Below, piece by piece: positions 16,832 to 26,633 of a DNA stretch of 64,000 bases. Below the pieces are notes generated by a model. It saw nothing but the letters and a program-made list of their open reading frames with translations, made no database searches and was not told the DNA's origin. Source of the DNA: DATARH01 sp963773625 (GTDB lineage Bacteria > Pseudomonadota > Alphaproteobacteria > ATCC43930 > CGMCC-115725); contig CAVZCJ010000010.1 in NCBI GenBank assembly GCA_963773625.1, positions 1 to 64,000 on the forward strand. Reading direction: 5' to 3'. Positions within the stretch are counted from its first letter, which is position 1, and each line of letters begins with the position of its first letter. The translations under genes and the position numbers were made by a program.

Positions 16832-19753
16832 ATGCCCGATCAGCTGCCCACAATCCGGATTTTCATTTCGTCGCCGGCCGATGTGCGACCGGAGCGGCTG
16901 AAGGCCGAGCAGATCGTCGCAAGGCTGGACCGTGAGTTTACCTACCACTTCCATGTCGAGGCAGTGCTGTGGGAACGCGAGCCGCTGGTCGCCACGCACC
17001 ACTTCCAGGACCCGGAAAACATTCCGCAGCCGCGCGGCAGTGACATTGTCGTCGTGATCCTGTGGTCGCGGCTCGGTCTGCTGCTACCTGAGGATCGGTT
17101 TCGTGGAGCAATCTCAGGGCGGCCGGTTACCGGCACCGAATGGGAATTCGAGGACGCTCTCGCCGCCGCACGCGCACATGGGGTGCCGGAGCTTTTGTTT
17201 TATCGCAAGATGGCGTCCACGACGGCGACGCTCGACGATCGCAACGCGCTCAACGAGCGGCTGGTGCAACTCGATCTCGTCGAGGACTTCATCGCCCGCT
17301 GGTTCCGCAGTGTCGACGGCGAGAGTCTCTCCGCCGCTTCCCACAGCTTTGGCGCCACCGCGGAATTCGAGAAAAAGCTCTACGACCACCTGCATGTCCT
17401 GCTCGAACGTCGCGCTGGGGCGCGCGCCGAAGGCGTCGCACGCTGGCACACAGCTCCGTTCCGCGCCCTGTTGTCCTACGAATTCGAGGATGCGCCGATA
17501 TTCTTCGGCCGCACCGGTGCGCGCAACGAATTGCGCGAGTTGCTGGCGCGCCAGATCGAGTGCGGCGCGGCTTTCGTATTGGTGTTCGGCGCCAGCGGTT
17601 CGGGCAAGTCGTCGCTCGTCAAAGCCGGCCTTGTGCCCGACCTGACGTTGGCGGGGATGATCGGCCGCGTCGGGCTGGTGCGCCGGGCGGTGATGCGGCC
17701 CTCGGACAGCGGCGGCGATCCGCTCGCGGCGCTAGCCGTGGCGATCTTGTCGCCGACCGCGCTGCCCGAACTGGTCGGGCTGCACTACACGCCGGAACAG
17801 CTGGGCGCCTTGTTGCGCGACGCGCCCGGGCAGGCCACGTTGCCGATCCGCCAAGGGCTTTCCGAGGCTGGCAAGAAGGCCGATCTTGCCGAGACCGCCG
17901 AGGCGCGGCTCGTTCTCGTCGTCGATCAGCTTGAAGAGCTGTTCACGATTGATGCTCTTAGCCATGAAGTCCGCAAAGCGTTTGTCGCGGCGCTCGACAC
18001 GCTGGCCAAGAGCGGCCTCGTCTGGGTCGTCGCGACCATGCGCAGCGACTTCTTCGACCGGCTAGAGACGAGCGCTGGGCTGGCATTGGCTCGACTCGCG
18101 GTCAACGAGGCCCGCTACCAGCTATTGCCGCCGGACGAGGCTGAGATCGGCCAGATTATCCGCCTGCCAGCGCTGGAGGCGGGGCTGCGCTTCGCCCACG
18201 ATGCCGTACGCGGACTTAGCCTCGACGAGGCAATTCGTCGGGCCACCGCCGCCAACCGCGGTGCTCTGCCGCTGCTGTCGTTCCTACTCGATCAGCTCTG
18301 GCAGCGGCGCAGCGAAACGGGCGAATTGACCTTCACCGCCTACGGGGAATTGGGCGGGTTGGAAGGGGCGATGGGGAGCCGCGCCGAGGAGGTATTCCAG
18401 GACCAACCGGAAGCGGTACGAAACGAGCTGGTTCCGCTATTGCGTGCCCTGGTGACGGTGCGCGGTACCACGGCGACGGCGCGCGCGGCGCCGTTGTCGT
18501 TGTTCCCTGCGGGGTCGCTGCAGCGGGCCTTGGCAGATGCGTTGCTCGATCCCGAGGCACGGCTTCTCGTCAGCGATAGCGATGACGGCCGGGCGCAATT
18601 GCGCCTTGCCCATGAGGCGCTGCTGACCCATTGGCCGCGCGCGAAGGAGCAGGTTGACGCTGACGCACGCGACCTCGAATTGCGCGGCCGGCTGGAAGAG
18701 GAAGCAGAACACTGGCGCGCGGCTCGGACACGACGGGAGAAGCGCGGCCGGGTGATCGTCGGCCTGGTGCTAGCCGAGGCCCGGGCATTGCTGGGCCGTT
18801 GGGGCACCGAATTGCCAGCTGAGATCAGGGAGTTCGTCTCTGCCTCGCGACGGGCCACGCGTTGGCGGCGCTTCCGCCTATGGGGCATGGTGGCCTCGGC
18901 GCCAGTGGCGGTGGCGCTTGTCGCCGTCGTTGTCTGGGCGGGGACGGTGTGGTGGGGGGTGCACCGGATCGAGGCCCAATGGGCGGAGGAGCAAGAATTC
19001 GTGCCAGTTAACGCTGGCTGCTTCGATATGGGCAGTTCAGATGGCAGCAATGGAATTCCTGCTGAGCCAGGGCGCTATGCGAATGAAGGTCCGGCTCATA
19101 AGGTCTGCGTCAAACCCTTCGATCTCGCGAAATTTGGGGTGACGCAGGGCGAATGGCGCGAGGTCATGATCTTTCCGAACACTCCCGATCCATCCCGCTT
19201 CAAGGGTGATAACTTGCCGGTTGAAAGTGTGAGTTGGAACGAGGCGCAGCGCTTCGTGTGGCTGATGTCGCTGTTCGGGCATGGCCACTATCGGCTGCCG
19301 AGCGAAGCGGAATGGGAATACGCGACGCGGGCTGGGACGACGACCTCGCGCTACTGGGGCGACAACATCGATGACGGCTGCCGCTATGAAAACATCGCGG
19401 ACCAGAGCCTGAAGAACCTGGCTCCAGATATCATCCCGGTATTCGCCAATTGTAACGATGGTCACGCCACGACAGCGCCCGTCGGGTGGTCGAATAAGCC
19501 CAATCCGTGGGGGCTTTACGACATGCTCGGCAATGTCGCGAACTGGGTTGAGGATTGCTACGTGGACGGCTATAGCGGCACCCCAACCGACGGCAGTCCT
19601 AACATATCGGCCGCCTGTGCCTCCCGCGTCGTTCGCGGCGGTTCCTGGAACTTCAACCCACGGAGTGATCGCGCGGCGGATCGCTTCAATGGCGATCCGG
19701 TCAGCCGGAGCGGCAGTATCGGGTTCCGTCTGGCCAGGACTATTACACCTTGA
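16832..19753 (+). CDS. DUF4062 - STAND NTPase - TM - FGE-like fusion protein, 973 aa
   Basis: Domains in order: DUF4062 (RIFISSPADVRPERLKAE, residues 9-26, on to about 195); a short linker; an AAA/STAND NTPase with Walker A GASGSGKS (253-260), Walker B LVLVVDQLEEL (360-370) and sensor ATMRSDFF (401-408); a helical arm; one transmembrane helix (about 684-708); and a C-terminal formylglycine-generating-enzyme-like (SUMF1) domain (722-970). That last domain has RLPSEAEWEYATRAG, GNVANWVEDCY, RVVRGGSWN and GFRLAR. After GGSW the two catalytic cysteines of true FGE are absent, so it is probably a binding or sensor module. Topology predicts a cytosolic NTPase and a periplasmic sensor. It converges on the CHAT protease gene and may regulate it. 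Confidence 0.9.
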   Translation: MPDQLPTIRIFISSPADVRPERLKAEQIVARLDREFTYHFHVEAVLWEREPLVATHHFQDPENIPQPRGSDIVVVILWSRLGLLLPEDRFRGAISGRPVTGTEWEFEDALAAARAHGVPELLFYRKMASTTATLDDRNALNERLVQLDLVEDFIARWFRSVDGESLSAASHSFGATAEFEKKLYDHLHVLLERRAGARAEGVARWHTAPFRALLSYEFEDAPIFFGRTGARNELRELLARQIECGAAFVLVFGASGSGKSSLVKAGLVPDLTLAGMIGRVGLVRRAVMRPSDSGGDPLAALAVAILSPTALPELVGLHYTPEQLGALLRDAPGQATLPIRQGLSEAGKKADLAETAEARLVLVVDQLEELFTIDALSHEVRKAFVAALDTLAKSGLVWVVATMRSDFFDRLETSAGLALARLAVNEARYQLLPPDEAEIGQIIRLPALEAGLRFAHDAVRGLSLDEAIRRATAANRGALPLLSFLLDQLWQRRSETGELTFTAYGELGGLEGAMGSRAEEVFQDQPEAVRNELVPLLRALVTVRGTTATARAAPLSLFPAGSLQRALADALLDPEARLLVSDSDDGRAQLRLAHEALLTHWPRAKEQVDADARDLELRGRLEEEAEHWRAARTRREKRGRVIVGLVLAEARALLGRWGTELPAEIREFVSASRRATRWRRFRLWGMVASAPVAVALVAVVVWAGTVWWGVHRIEAQWAEEQEFVPVNAGCFDMGSSDGSNGIPAEPGRYANEGPAHKVCVKPFDLAKFGVTQGEWREVMIFPNTPDPSRFKGDNLPVESVSWNEAQRFVWLMSLFGHGHYRLPSEAEWEYATRAGTTTSRYWGDNIDDGCRYENIADQSLKNLAPDIIPVFANCNDGHATTAPVGWSNKPNPWGLYDMLGNVANWVEDCYVDGYSGTPTDGSPNISAACASRVVRGGSWNFNPRSDRAADRFNGDPVSRSGSIGFRLARTITP

Positions 19754-20045
19754 GTCTTTGCCTCTTTCCGTCTTGAAAACACGCGCGGCGTGGGGGCGTC
19801 TGGCCAAGGGGCGGGAGCTCCTTGGGGGGTGTCCGGCAAGGACCGATTAGGGCACGAAGGGCGGTTCCACCGGGCCGGTTGAAAACCCACCCCTGGTTCG
19901 GTCAAAGAAACCTCCGGAAGGGTGCACGTCAATCGACGAGACGCGCCGACAACAGCCGTTCACCGCGATTAGCCCGAAGAGGTCAGTTGCAGCGAGAGCA
20001 GTCATTTGCCGGCGGCGCCAATTGGTCTGACAGTGCTCCGGATAT
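19754..20045. other. Convergent intergenic region
   Basis: About 290 bases between the stop codons of the STAND fusion and the CHAT gene. Contains a diverged family-B-like repeat fragment (GACGAGACGCGCCGACAACA near 19937). No gene and no clear T-tailed terminator seen. Confidence 0.45.
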
Positions 20046-23021
20046 TCACTGGGGTCGGGTTCCGCCACCGTCACCGACGAGCACGAACGGCGCCCAAAAG
20101 ATGGGGTGCGCGGTCTTGGGATCATTCATCAGCGCCAACTGGGCTTTCCGGAGGGCCTCTGCCTTTCCGAGAGCGGGTTCCTTCGCGTAATTATCGAATG
20201 TCAGGGTTGTCAGGCGGACTGTCGCCTCGGATGCGACCGGCCAGTGGGTCGCCATGACGCTGCGCCCGCCGGCATAAAAGAAGGCTCGGGTTAACCCCGA
20301 GAGAGCCTCACCCGTCAGTCCGTCGGCCCCCGCCGTGTTGCAGGCCGACAGCAGCACCCAGTCGGCGTCAAGGTGCAGGCTCGCGACCTCGCTGGCGGTC
20401 AAGAGGGCATCGCTGCCTTGCATTGCCCCTGGCGGCAGGCTCAGCACCAGGGCAGGTTCGTCCTGACACTCAAGCTGATTGGCTAAGAGGCCATGCGTGG
20501 AGAATGCGAGGACTCGGTACTGCGCGAGATCGTGCGCCAGTAAGTTCGCCTTGGTCGCGTTGGCGCCAAGCACGACGCTATCGGGTGTAGCGTGAAGCGT
20601 GTCGGCAATGCTCCGTAGCTCGGTCTCGGTTTCCGGGAGGCTTGGTAGATCGCGGATATCGTCGAGCTGGACACCTATGTCGGCGCGGCACTTTTGGGTC
20701 AGGCTCACCAGTCCGCGCAAATCGCCGGGTTTGCCCGAAAAATCGGGATCGCCGAACCCTAAGAACGACCGCGGTGCAACGGCAGACTCCGGTGCCCGTC
20801 GCAAATCGCGGAACGTGGCGACGGTCGGCACCACACTGATGGCAAAGTCTCGTTGAAGAAAGGCGGGCGTCACATCAGGCGCATGTGGCGGGCGAACAAG
20901 CACGCCGAGAGGCAGGCTGAGCAGCGGCCCATTGCTCACGAAAACCAAGTGGTGGAGACTGACTAGGTTCTCCGCCAACGGCGCCAGCAGGATGTCGTAA
21001 AGCTGCTGCGCATCTGCTACATCAAACGGTCGCACCAACCCGGCATCGCTGAGATGAAGCGATTGACGCAGCGCGGTAATCCGCTCGGTCAGCTCTGCAG
21101 AGGTCACGGCTGCTTTGTTGATGTGAACCTGCCCGTCACGGATCAGCAGCAGATAGGTCGAGGACGGCGCCGTTACTGCGAGCAGCAACCCCTCGTCGGA
21201 GTGCAGCAGATGACTAACTTCGTCTGCCATGACTGGGCTCTGCCGCACGAGGCTTGCGTAGCGGGGGAACTGCGCCTGCAAGCGCTCTTCCGCGCTGGCG
21301 GCCTCCGTCTCGGCCTGCTTCAGCTGGTCTTGCAACAGCTGCAGGTCCTGCTGCGGCTTGCGATTCTGAGGACCACCGCGCATCTGGTCCGCCACCTGCG
21401 TGCGCAAATCGGCGAGCCGGGCCTGGGCATCTTGCAGGGTACGAACGACTGCGGCGATGTCCGGGTTGTCTGCACCGGCGCGCGCGGCCATTGCTCGGAT
21501 TGCTTCGGCGGTGACGCCGCCGCGGGCCAGCTGCGCCGCGGTGAACGCATCGGCCGGACCGCCGCTCCCGGCGCTAAGCAGATCGAGGTAATCGGCGAGC
21601 CAATCCGCCGGCACGATCGGGATGTCCGTCGACGCTTGAGCAGCTTGCACCGCGCGTTGGAAGTAGTGGAGCGCATCGTCGTTGCGCTGTTCTTTCACCG
21701 CAATGCGTCCCGCAAGCGCTGCGTCGAGAAACACCGGCCCTTGGTCGCCATAAAGATATTCGTGCATCGCGAGCGCTTTTGCCGCCGCGTCGCGCGCGTG
21801 CGGAAGGTCGCCGGTCCCGATGTCGGAGCGAGCGAGCTCAAAATAGGTCCATCCAATCATCGGATGGGTATCGCCATAGGCGAGGACGTAGTTCTTGATA
21901 CCCTCATCAGAGGCTTTGGCTGCATCCTTGAAGCGACCGAGCCCGTTATACGCGCGCGCGAGCACAAGATCCGAGTGGCCGATTGCTGCCGCATAGAGCG
22001 ATTTGACCCCCTCACCCAGGCGGCCGGTCAGCCCGGTTGCGGTTTGATAGATTGCGCGGCGCCGGGTCAACGCCTCTTCTGCCAAAGCTAGCGCGGCGTC
22101 GGTACGACCGGCTCTCGCTTCGATATAGGAACGGTAGGCCAGCCATTCGGGATAGTCGTCGGGCCGCTGAGACCGCTTAACAAAGGGCTCCGCCCGCTGC
22201 AGCAGCTCGGCGGCTTCGGTGACCCGGCCCTGGCGAAAGATAGCGAGAGCGACATTGATCATCGCGTGCGCGTTATCCGGATGGTCGGCACCGAAGACCC
22301 GTTGCATAATCTCCAGCGCCTTGGTCCATGCGCGCTCTGATTCGACGAAGCGGGTCGCCCAAAGGGTTTCGTCGCCGAGCGCTGACAGCTGGTGCACCGC
22401 GCCGAGGTCGCCAACGCCAAACTGCGACGCCGAGATCTTCACAGCTGCCTCGAACTGCAGGATCAGCGCCGTACGCGGGGCCGGCTTGATAACGACGGCC
22501 TTGTTCGTTGACAGCGCATCGATCGCGCGTTCGGCGAGCGGGACGTTGGTTGGCAACATCTCAAAAAGATAGCCGCGGCCTCCTGTGGCCATGCTGCCGA
22601 CCACCACAGGCCAGCCGCCGTCACGTCGGCGACAGAATCTGACCGCACCATCGAACCGGTCGGCAATCTTTGCCGACGTAGGCGGCGAGCATTCAGCCAG
22701 TCGCACCGCGAGCTGATCTGCATAATTGCCCTTCGTCAGGAGCTGGGCCGAGTTGAACCCGCCCCTTGCACTAAACGTGACCAGAAACCCACTTGGCAGC
22801 GTCCAGCCTTCGCAGAAAATTCCATAGTTCTGCCTGCCGGGTTTCTTGTCGGCGGGTTCGGTCCCGCGCAACCGGCAAGCCTCTCCATTGAGATTGGCGC
22901 CCAGGTCGATCTCTTGGCCGACTCCGGATAAGGTTTGCGCCTGCGCCGCAGCCGAGCAAAGGCAGAGTAATGCGGCCAGAAGAGGGCCGATCACGCCCCT
23001 GGCGGCCAATGTCGAATTCAT
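20046..23021 (-). CDS. Exported TPR-CHAT domain cysteine protease, 991 aa
   Basis: A signal peptide (LLAALLCLCSAAAQAQ, residues 14-29) is followed by a Cys-containing N-terminal domain (about 35-160), TPR repeats (about 215-460; for example RAWTKALEIMQRVFGADHP), a coiled coil (about 530-585) and a C-terminal CHAT domain (about 600-985). The caspase-like dyad is visible: His843 in AFSTHG and Cys894 in LSACNTAG. CHAT proteases are separase/caspase relatives that cleave partner proteins; here the signal peptide places it in the periplasm, unlike cytosolic gasdermin-cleaving CHATs. It is transcribed after the 151-aa exported gene, 32 bases upstream, and faces the STAND-FGE fusion. Confidence 0.9.
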   Translation of the reverse strand: MNSTLAARGVIGPLLAALLCLCSAAAQAQTLSGVGQEIDLGANLNGEACRLRGTEPADKKPGRQNYGIFCEGWTLPSGFLVTFSARGGFNSAQLLTKGNYADQLAVRLAECSPPTSAKIADRFDGAVRFCRRRDGGWPVVVGSMATGGRGYLFEMLPTNVPLAERAIDALSTNKAVVIKPAPRTALILQFEAAVKISASQFGVGDLGAVHQLSALGDETLWATRFVESERAWTKALEIMQRVFGADHPDNAHAMINVALAIFRQGRVTEAAELLQRAEPFVKRSQRPDDYPEWLAYRSYIEARAGRTDAALALAEEALTRRRAIYQTATGLTGRLGEGVKSLYAAAIGHSDLVLARAYNGLGRFKDAAKASDEGIKNYVLAYGDTHPMIGWTYFELARSDIGTGDLPHARDAAAKALAMHEYLYGDQGPVFLDAALAGRIAVKEQRNDDALHYFQRAVQAAQASTDIPIVPADWLADYLDLLSAGSGGPADAFTAAQLARGGVTAEAIRAMAARAGADNPDIAAVVRTLQDAQARLADLRTQVADQMRGGPQNRKPQQDLQLLQDQLKQAETEAASAEERLQAQFPRYASLVRQSPVMADEVSHLLHSDEGLLLAVTAPSSTYLLLIRDGQVHINKAAVTSAELTERITALRQSLHLSDAGLVRPFDVADAQQLYDILLAPLAENLVSLHHLVFVSNGPLLSLPLGVLVRPPHAPDVTPAFLQRDFAISVVPTVATFRDLRRAPESAVAPRSFLGFGDPDFSGKPGDLRGLVSLTQKCRADIGVQLDDIRDLPSLPETETELRSIADTLHATPDSVVLGANATKANLLAHDLAQYRVLAFSTHGLLANQLECQDEPALVLSLPPGAMQGSDALLTASEVASLHLDADWVLLSACNTAGADGLTGEALSGLTRAFFYAGGRSVMATHWPVASEATVRLTTLTFDNYAKEPALGKAEALRKAQLALMNDPKTAHPIFWAPFVLVGDGGGTRPQ

Positions 23022-23053
23022 AGCTTTCGTCAGTTGATTATTGGTAAGTTACT

Positions 23054-23509
23054 TCAGTGAGCGGCGGCGATCCTGAGGGTGATGTCGGCAAAACCCACCC
23101 GTGCGTTGGTATCGTCGACCAACACGCGGATGCGATATTCACCGGGAGGCGCTACCAATCCCTCTAAATCGATCCCCGTCTGATCGATCCTTCCAGCGGC
23201 TCGCACCCGAACGGTGACATCGACCCCGTCGCCTCGCAAGAGGATTATGTGCACTGAGTTCGGGTCGATGTTTGTCTCCGGGCGCGGTTTGAAGACGGCA
23301 CTCAGGTTGAAGGGAGCCCCGCTGGCTACGCTGCCATCTGGCCCCGTCACCTCGACTTTGGGGCCATCGGCCGGACCTCGTTGGGTGAGGACCGGAGAGG
23401 GCGGCAGCAGGGCCTCTTGCGGGGTTACCAGCACCGTCACCGCCTGGGCACCGCTCGCCCATAGCCAGAACGGAAACGCCGCAAAGAATATCTTGGTCCA
23501 CCTAGACAT
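23054..23509 (-). CDS. Small exported beta-sandwich-like protein, partner of the CHAT gene
   Basis: A signal peptide (IFFAAFPFWLWASGAQA) is followed by about 125 residues of strand-rich sequence with a Pro-rich lead (LLPPSPVLTQRGPADGPKVE) and an Ig/CARDB-like pattern (PPGEYRIRVLVDD, RVGFADITLRI). It precedes the CHAT gene by 32 bases on the same strand, so the two are probably co-expressed. It could be a CHAT substrate, anchor or inhibitor; the sequence does not decide. Confidence 0.65.
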   Translation of the reverse strand: MSRWTKIFFAAFPFWLWASGAQAVTVLVTPQEALLPPSPVLTQRGPADGPKVEVTGPDGSVASGAPFNLSAVFKPRPETNIDPNSVHIILLRGDGVDVTVRVRAAGRIDQTGIDLEGLVAPPGEYRIRVLVDDTNARVGFADITLRIAAAH

Positions 23510-23663
23510 CGTCGACCGGCCCCATTCCCCGTGTATTCCAATATATCCTTAACGGGACCTGGCTCCATGGGCTAGCGCTCTTCCAATTACGATGCTGCTG
23601 GAACGGTTGGGTCGCGTCCGTCAAGTTGGTGTAAATCGGGGTGGAGTTTGAGGTGGCCATTGG

Positions 23664-24852
23664 TCAGGCCGCCATGGGTGGAAGTTTGGCCGGATCGGCG
23701 TCGATCAGCGGCGGTGTAAGTTCGGCCATCCCCTCGATCTGCATATAGCGGCACTGGAGCAGCCACTCGTCATTCTGCTCGAGCAGGACTGCGCCAATGA
23801 GGCGGGTAATGCTGGCCTCGTTAGGGAAGATGCCGACGACGTCGGCCCGCCGCTTGACCTCTTTGTTCAGGCGCTCCAGCGGGTTTGTCGAATGCAGCTT
23901 GGTGCGGTGCTGGCCGGGGAAGCCCATGTAGGCGAGCACGTCATGCTCGCTGTCGTCCATCAGCGCGGCGAGCTTGGGCCAGCGCGGCCGGAGCTGATCG
24001 GCGACGTGCCGCCAAGTCTGGTGCGCGGCCTCGGCATCGGTTTGCAGGAAAGCCTGGCGGATCGCCGCGGCGACCATCGGGTGCTGGCCCTTTTGCACGT
24101 GCGCCAGGGCGTTGCGCATCCAATGAACCCGGCAGCGCTGCCAGGTAGCCCCGAGCACGCGGGTGATCGCGTGACGCAGTCCGTCATGGGCGTCGGAGAT
24201 CACCAGCTTGACCCCGCGCAACCCGCGCTTCGTCAGGCCCTTGATGAAGCTCGACCAGAACGGCTCGGCTTCAGAAGGACCGATGCCGAGGCCGACGATC
24301 TCGCGCCGGCCCTCGGTGTTCACGGCGACGGCGATTATCGCCGCCACCGAGACGATGCGGCCGCCATCGCGCACCTTGAGGTAGGTGGCGTCGAGCCAGA
24401 GATACGGCCACGCGCCCTCGATCGGCCGGTCGAGGAAGGCGTTGACCCGCTCGTCGATATCCTTGCACAGCTTCGAGACTTGGCTCTTCGAGATGCCGGT
24501 GAGGCCCATCGCCTGCACCAACTCGTCGACCCGCCGGGTCGAGACGCCGCCGATCCAGGCTTCCTGGATCACCATGACCAGTGAGGCTCCCCCGCATTGG
24601 TGGACACCTTTGCTAAGCTCCGCAGGGAGCGGAAAGGTGTCGAATGGCGCAGGTTCGTCGTCAATTTACGGATGATTTCAAGCGGGAAGCGGTGGCGCTG
24701 CTGGTGAGCAGCGGTCGGCCGCTGACGCAGATCAAGCCCTCAACATCGGCTTCCATCAGGATCTGCAGAACCGCCTCCGCCACGGATCGCAGGAAGTCGC
24801 CGTCACCGCTCTTCTGCAGCAGCTCGGCAAGCGCCATTCTCTCCTCGGTCAT
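23664..24852 (-). pseudogene. IS256-family transposase of a second type, interrupted
   Basis: The first 35-40 residues (MTEERMALAELLQKSGDGDF) lie at 24852-24740, and the C-terminal 303 residues (DDE blocks WLDATYLKVRDG, VISDAHDGL, NPLERLNKEVKRRAD) at 24575-23664. The part between is missing and replaced by an IS3-type fragment in the opposite orientation. It is clearly a different IS256 subtype from the copies at 3176, 43302 and 44876. Not expected to be active. Confidence 0.85.
24582..24738 (+). mobile_element. IS3-family left-end fragment
   Basis: Contains a terminal-like sequence (GGTGGACACCTTTGCTAAGC) and, from the ATG at 24644, the first 30 residues of an IS3 OrfA (QVRRQFTDDFKREAVALLV). 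It stops abruptly where IS256 sequence resumes, so it is a truncated insertion or recombination scar. Confidence 0.7.
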
Positions 24853-25141
24853 CGGGTCCTCGTCGGCTTGGGTGAAGCGTTGCAACTCCACCTTAGCCGG
24901 CCTTCCCGGTGACCACCTCTCGCTCACGCGCGCGCCGAGCTCCAAGTTCTGGGGCATTCCGCCCGGCGCGCGCTCACCGCCGAATTTCCACCACAAGCAA
25001 GGACGCTAACAACGGTTGCAAATTGAGACTTTCCGATCGATGCGAGCGAACGTCCAAAACGGGCTTCGACAAACTCGCCCGAAACCTTCCTTGCTGCCAT
25101 TCTGCTCGCCTCCGCTCGCCTGTGAACTCGTTATGTGTCGA

Positions 25142-26359
25142 CTACCTGGCCAGCGACGTCACCACCTCCACCGGCGTTTCCAAACCGCCATCGAACGCCG
25201 CGGGAAAATCCTCGGGTCGGACAAAGCGGTGCGCGGCGGCCCGGCCGATCTCGTACAATCGAGGCACCGATTGGGCGTTGTCCATTCGCCATAATTTGTG
25301 CAGCTCGGGCTCCTCGATCGGCAGATCGAGCTCGCGGGCGAGCCAGTCCATTTCGAGCTGAACGTCGTAGCGCTGAAAGCTAAGCAGGTCTCGGGCAAAT
25401 GGCGAGGATTGCCCGGAAAGCGTGCCGAGCTCCGAATTGACCGGCCAGCGCGACGTGGAGCCACTGAACCAGTGCAACAGGGTCTCGCCCAACGTGGCGG
25501 TATCGTTGACCAGGCCAAAAGCGGCGCGAACCGCTAGACCGGGCATAGACATGCGCGCTGCCTCGGCCGGCGTCATCCGCAGGCGGTGGCTGCCAGTGCC
25601 GACCGAGACGATCAGCAACTTGTCGGCACCCGGCTGCCAACGAAGCCCGTAGCCGTCTAGCAACGCCATCATCAGGAGCTGGAGCGCCGGGTTTTTATGC
25701 GGCGTCAGTGCGCCATCGATAAAGACGCCGGGTTGTTCGCCTTCGATGATCGTCACTGGCTCGGGGTTGAAAAAAAGCGGCATTGCAGTCGAGGCGCGAA
25801 CCAGATTCACCAGTGGATAGTGGCGGTTGCCGATAAACGAGCGATCGTCAGGTGTCTCCCAGAACGCTGAGCGCGGATTGTTGGAGAGGGCCCAGGGGCT
25901 CGCCGTGTCCACGCGCTTCATCACGATGGCAAGCCCAGTCAAGAGGTCAGGTGTATCGAGGGTACGGTCGCCAATCACGCTGTATAGCTCGCGCATCACC
26001 TTGCGGCTGTCGAACTTGGCGAAGAATCCCGGTAGCCGCCAGAACGAGCGGCGGAGTATCGCTGGCGAGAAGCGCGTGTAGAAGTCGCGCAGCTGGCTTG
26101 CGCTGTAGCCGAGCGCAAGGATCCCGCCGATGATCGCCCCGGTCGAGGTGCCCCCGATCAGATCGAAATAGTCGCACAGCCGTACCGTGTGTCCGGCTCG
26201 CGTCGCGAGAGCGGTTTCGATTTCTTCCAAGAAGGCCAACGCGAGCGCTCCGCGCACACCGCCGCCGTCAATCGAAAGGATGCGCTTAGGTCCGCTGCCG
26301 AACAAATGCCGGTCGAGCGCAGTACCAAGCGGCGCGGCGGCGTTCTCTTCAACCGGCAT
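25142..26359 (-). CDS. Patatin-like phospholipase, 405 aa
   Basis: A patatin-fold lipid acyl hydrolase with all catalytic signatures: oxyanion loop DGGGVRG (31-37), nucleophile Ser72 in GGTSTG, and the catalytic Asp in DGA (215-217). No signal peptide, so it acts in the cytosol, probably on membrane phospholipids. It belongs to the single-domain patatin group seen both in lipid turnover and as an effector in bacterial defence operons such as CBASS. No cyclase or sensor is adjacent; its nearest relevant neighbours are the CHAT and STAND genes 2-6 kb away, across a broken IS. Confidence 0.9.
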   Translation of the reverse strand: MPVEENAAAPLGTALDRHLFGSGPKRILSIDGGGVRGALALAFLEEIETALATRAGHTVRLCDYFDLIGGTSTGAIIGGILALGYSASQLRDFYTRFSPAILRRSFWRLPGFFAKFDSRKVMRELYSVIGDRTLDTPDLLTGLAIVMKRVDTASPWALSNNPRSAFWETPDDRSFIGNRHYPLVNLVRASTAMPLFFNPEPVTIIEGEQPGVFIDGALTPHKNPALQLLMMALLDGYGLRWQPGADKLLIVSVGTGSHRLRMTPAEAARMSMPGLAVRAAFGLVNDTATLGETLLHWFSGSTSRWPVNSELGTLSGQSSPFARDLLSFQRYDVQLEMDWLARELDLPIEEPELHKLWRMDNAQSVPRLYEIGRAAAHRFVRPEDFPAAFDGGLETPVEVVTSLAR

Positions 26360-26633
26360 CCCGCTCGCTCGATGTTTTACGAACAGGCGGCCTGTGTCGC
26401 TTGCTGCAAGGAGGCGAAATCATGCCGTCGATGGCCTCTGCGCCGAGTTTTGGCGGGACCACGCTCGAGAGCGTTCCGGCCATTCGGGTGGGAGTGACCG
26501 AGCCACTGAAGTCGACACCAACTGAGACGTCCGGATTTTGAGCCGCCGGATCGCGATGACGGTCTTGCCCCTTGGGAGCTGCGGCGAATGAACGAATAAT
26601 GCACGCTTGCCCTGCCGAGCCGGCAGCAACTCC

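Noticed and set aside
21054..22091. 345-residue frame opposite the CHAT gene
   Set aside because: Arg/Gly-rich shadow of the TPR and coiled-coil region.
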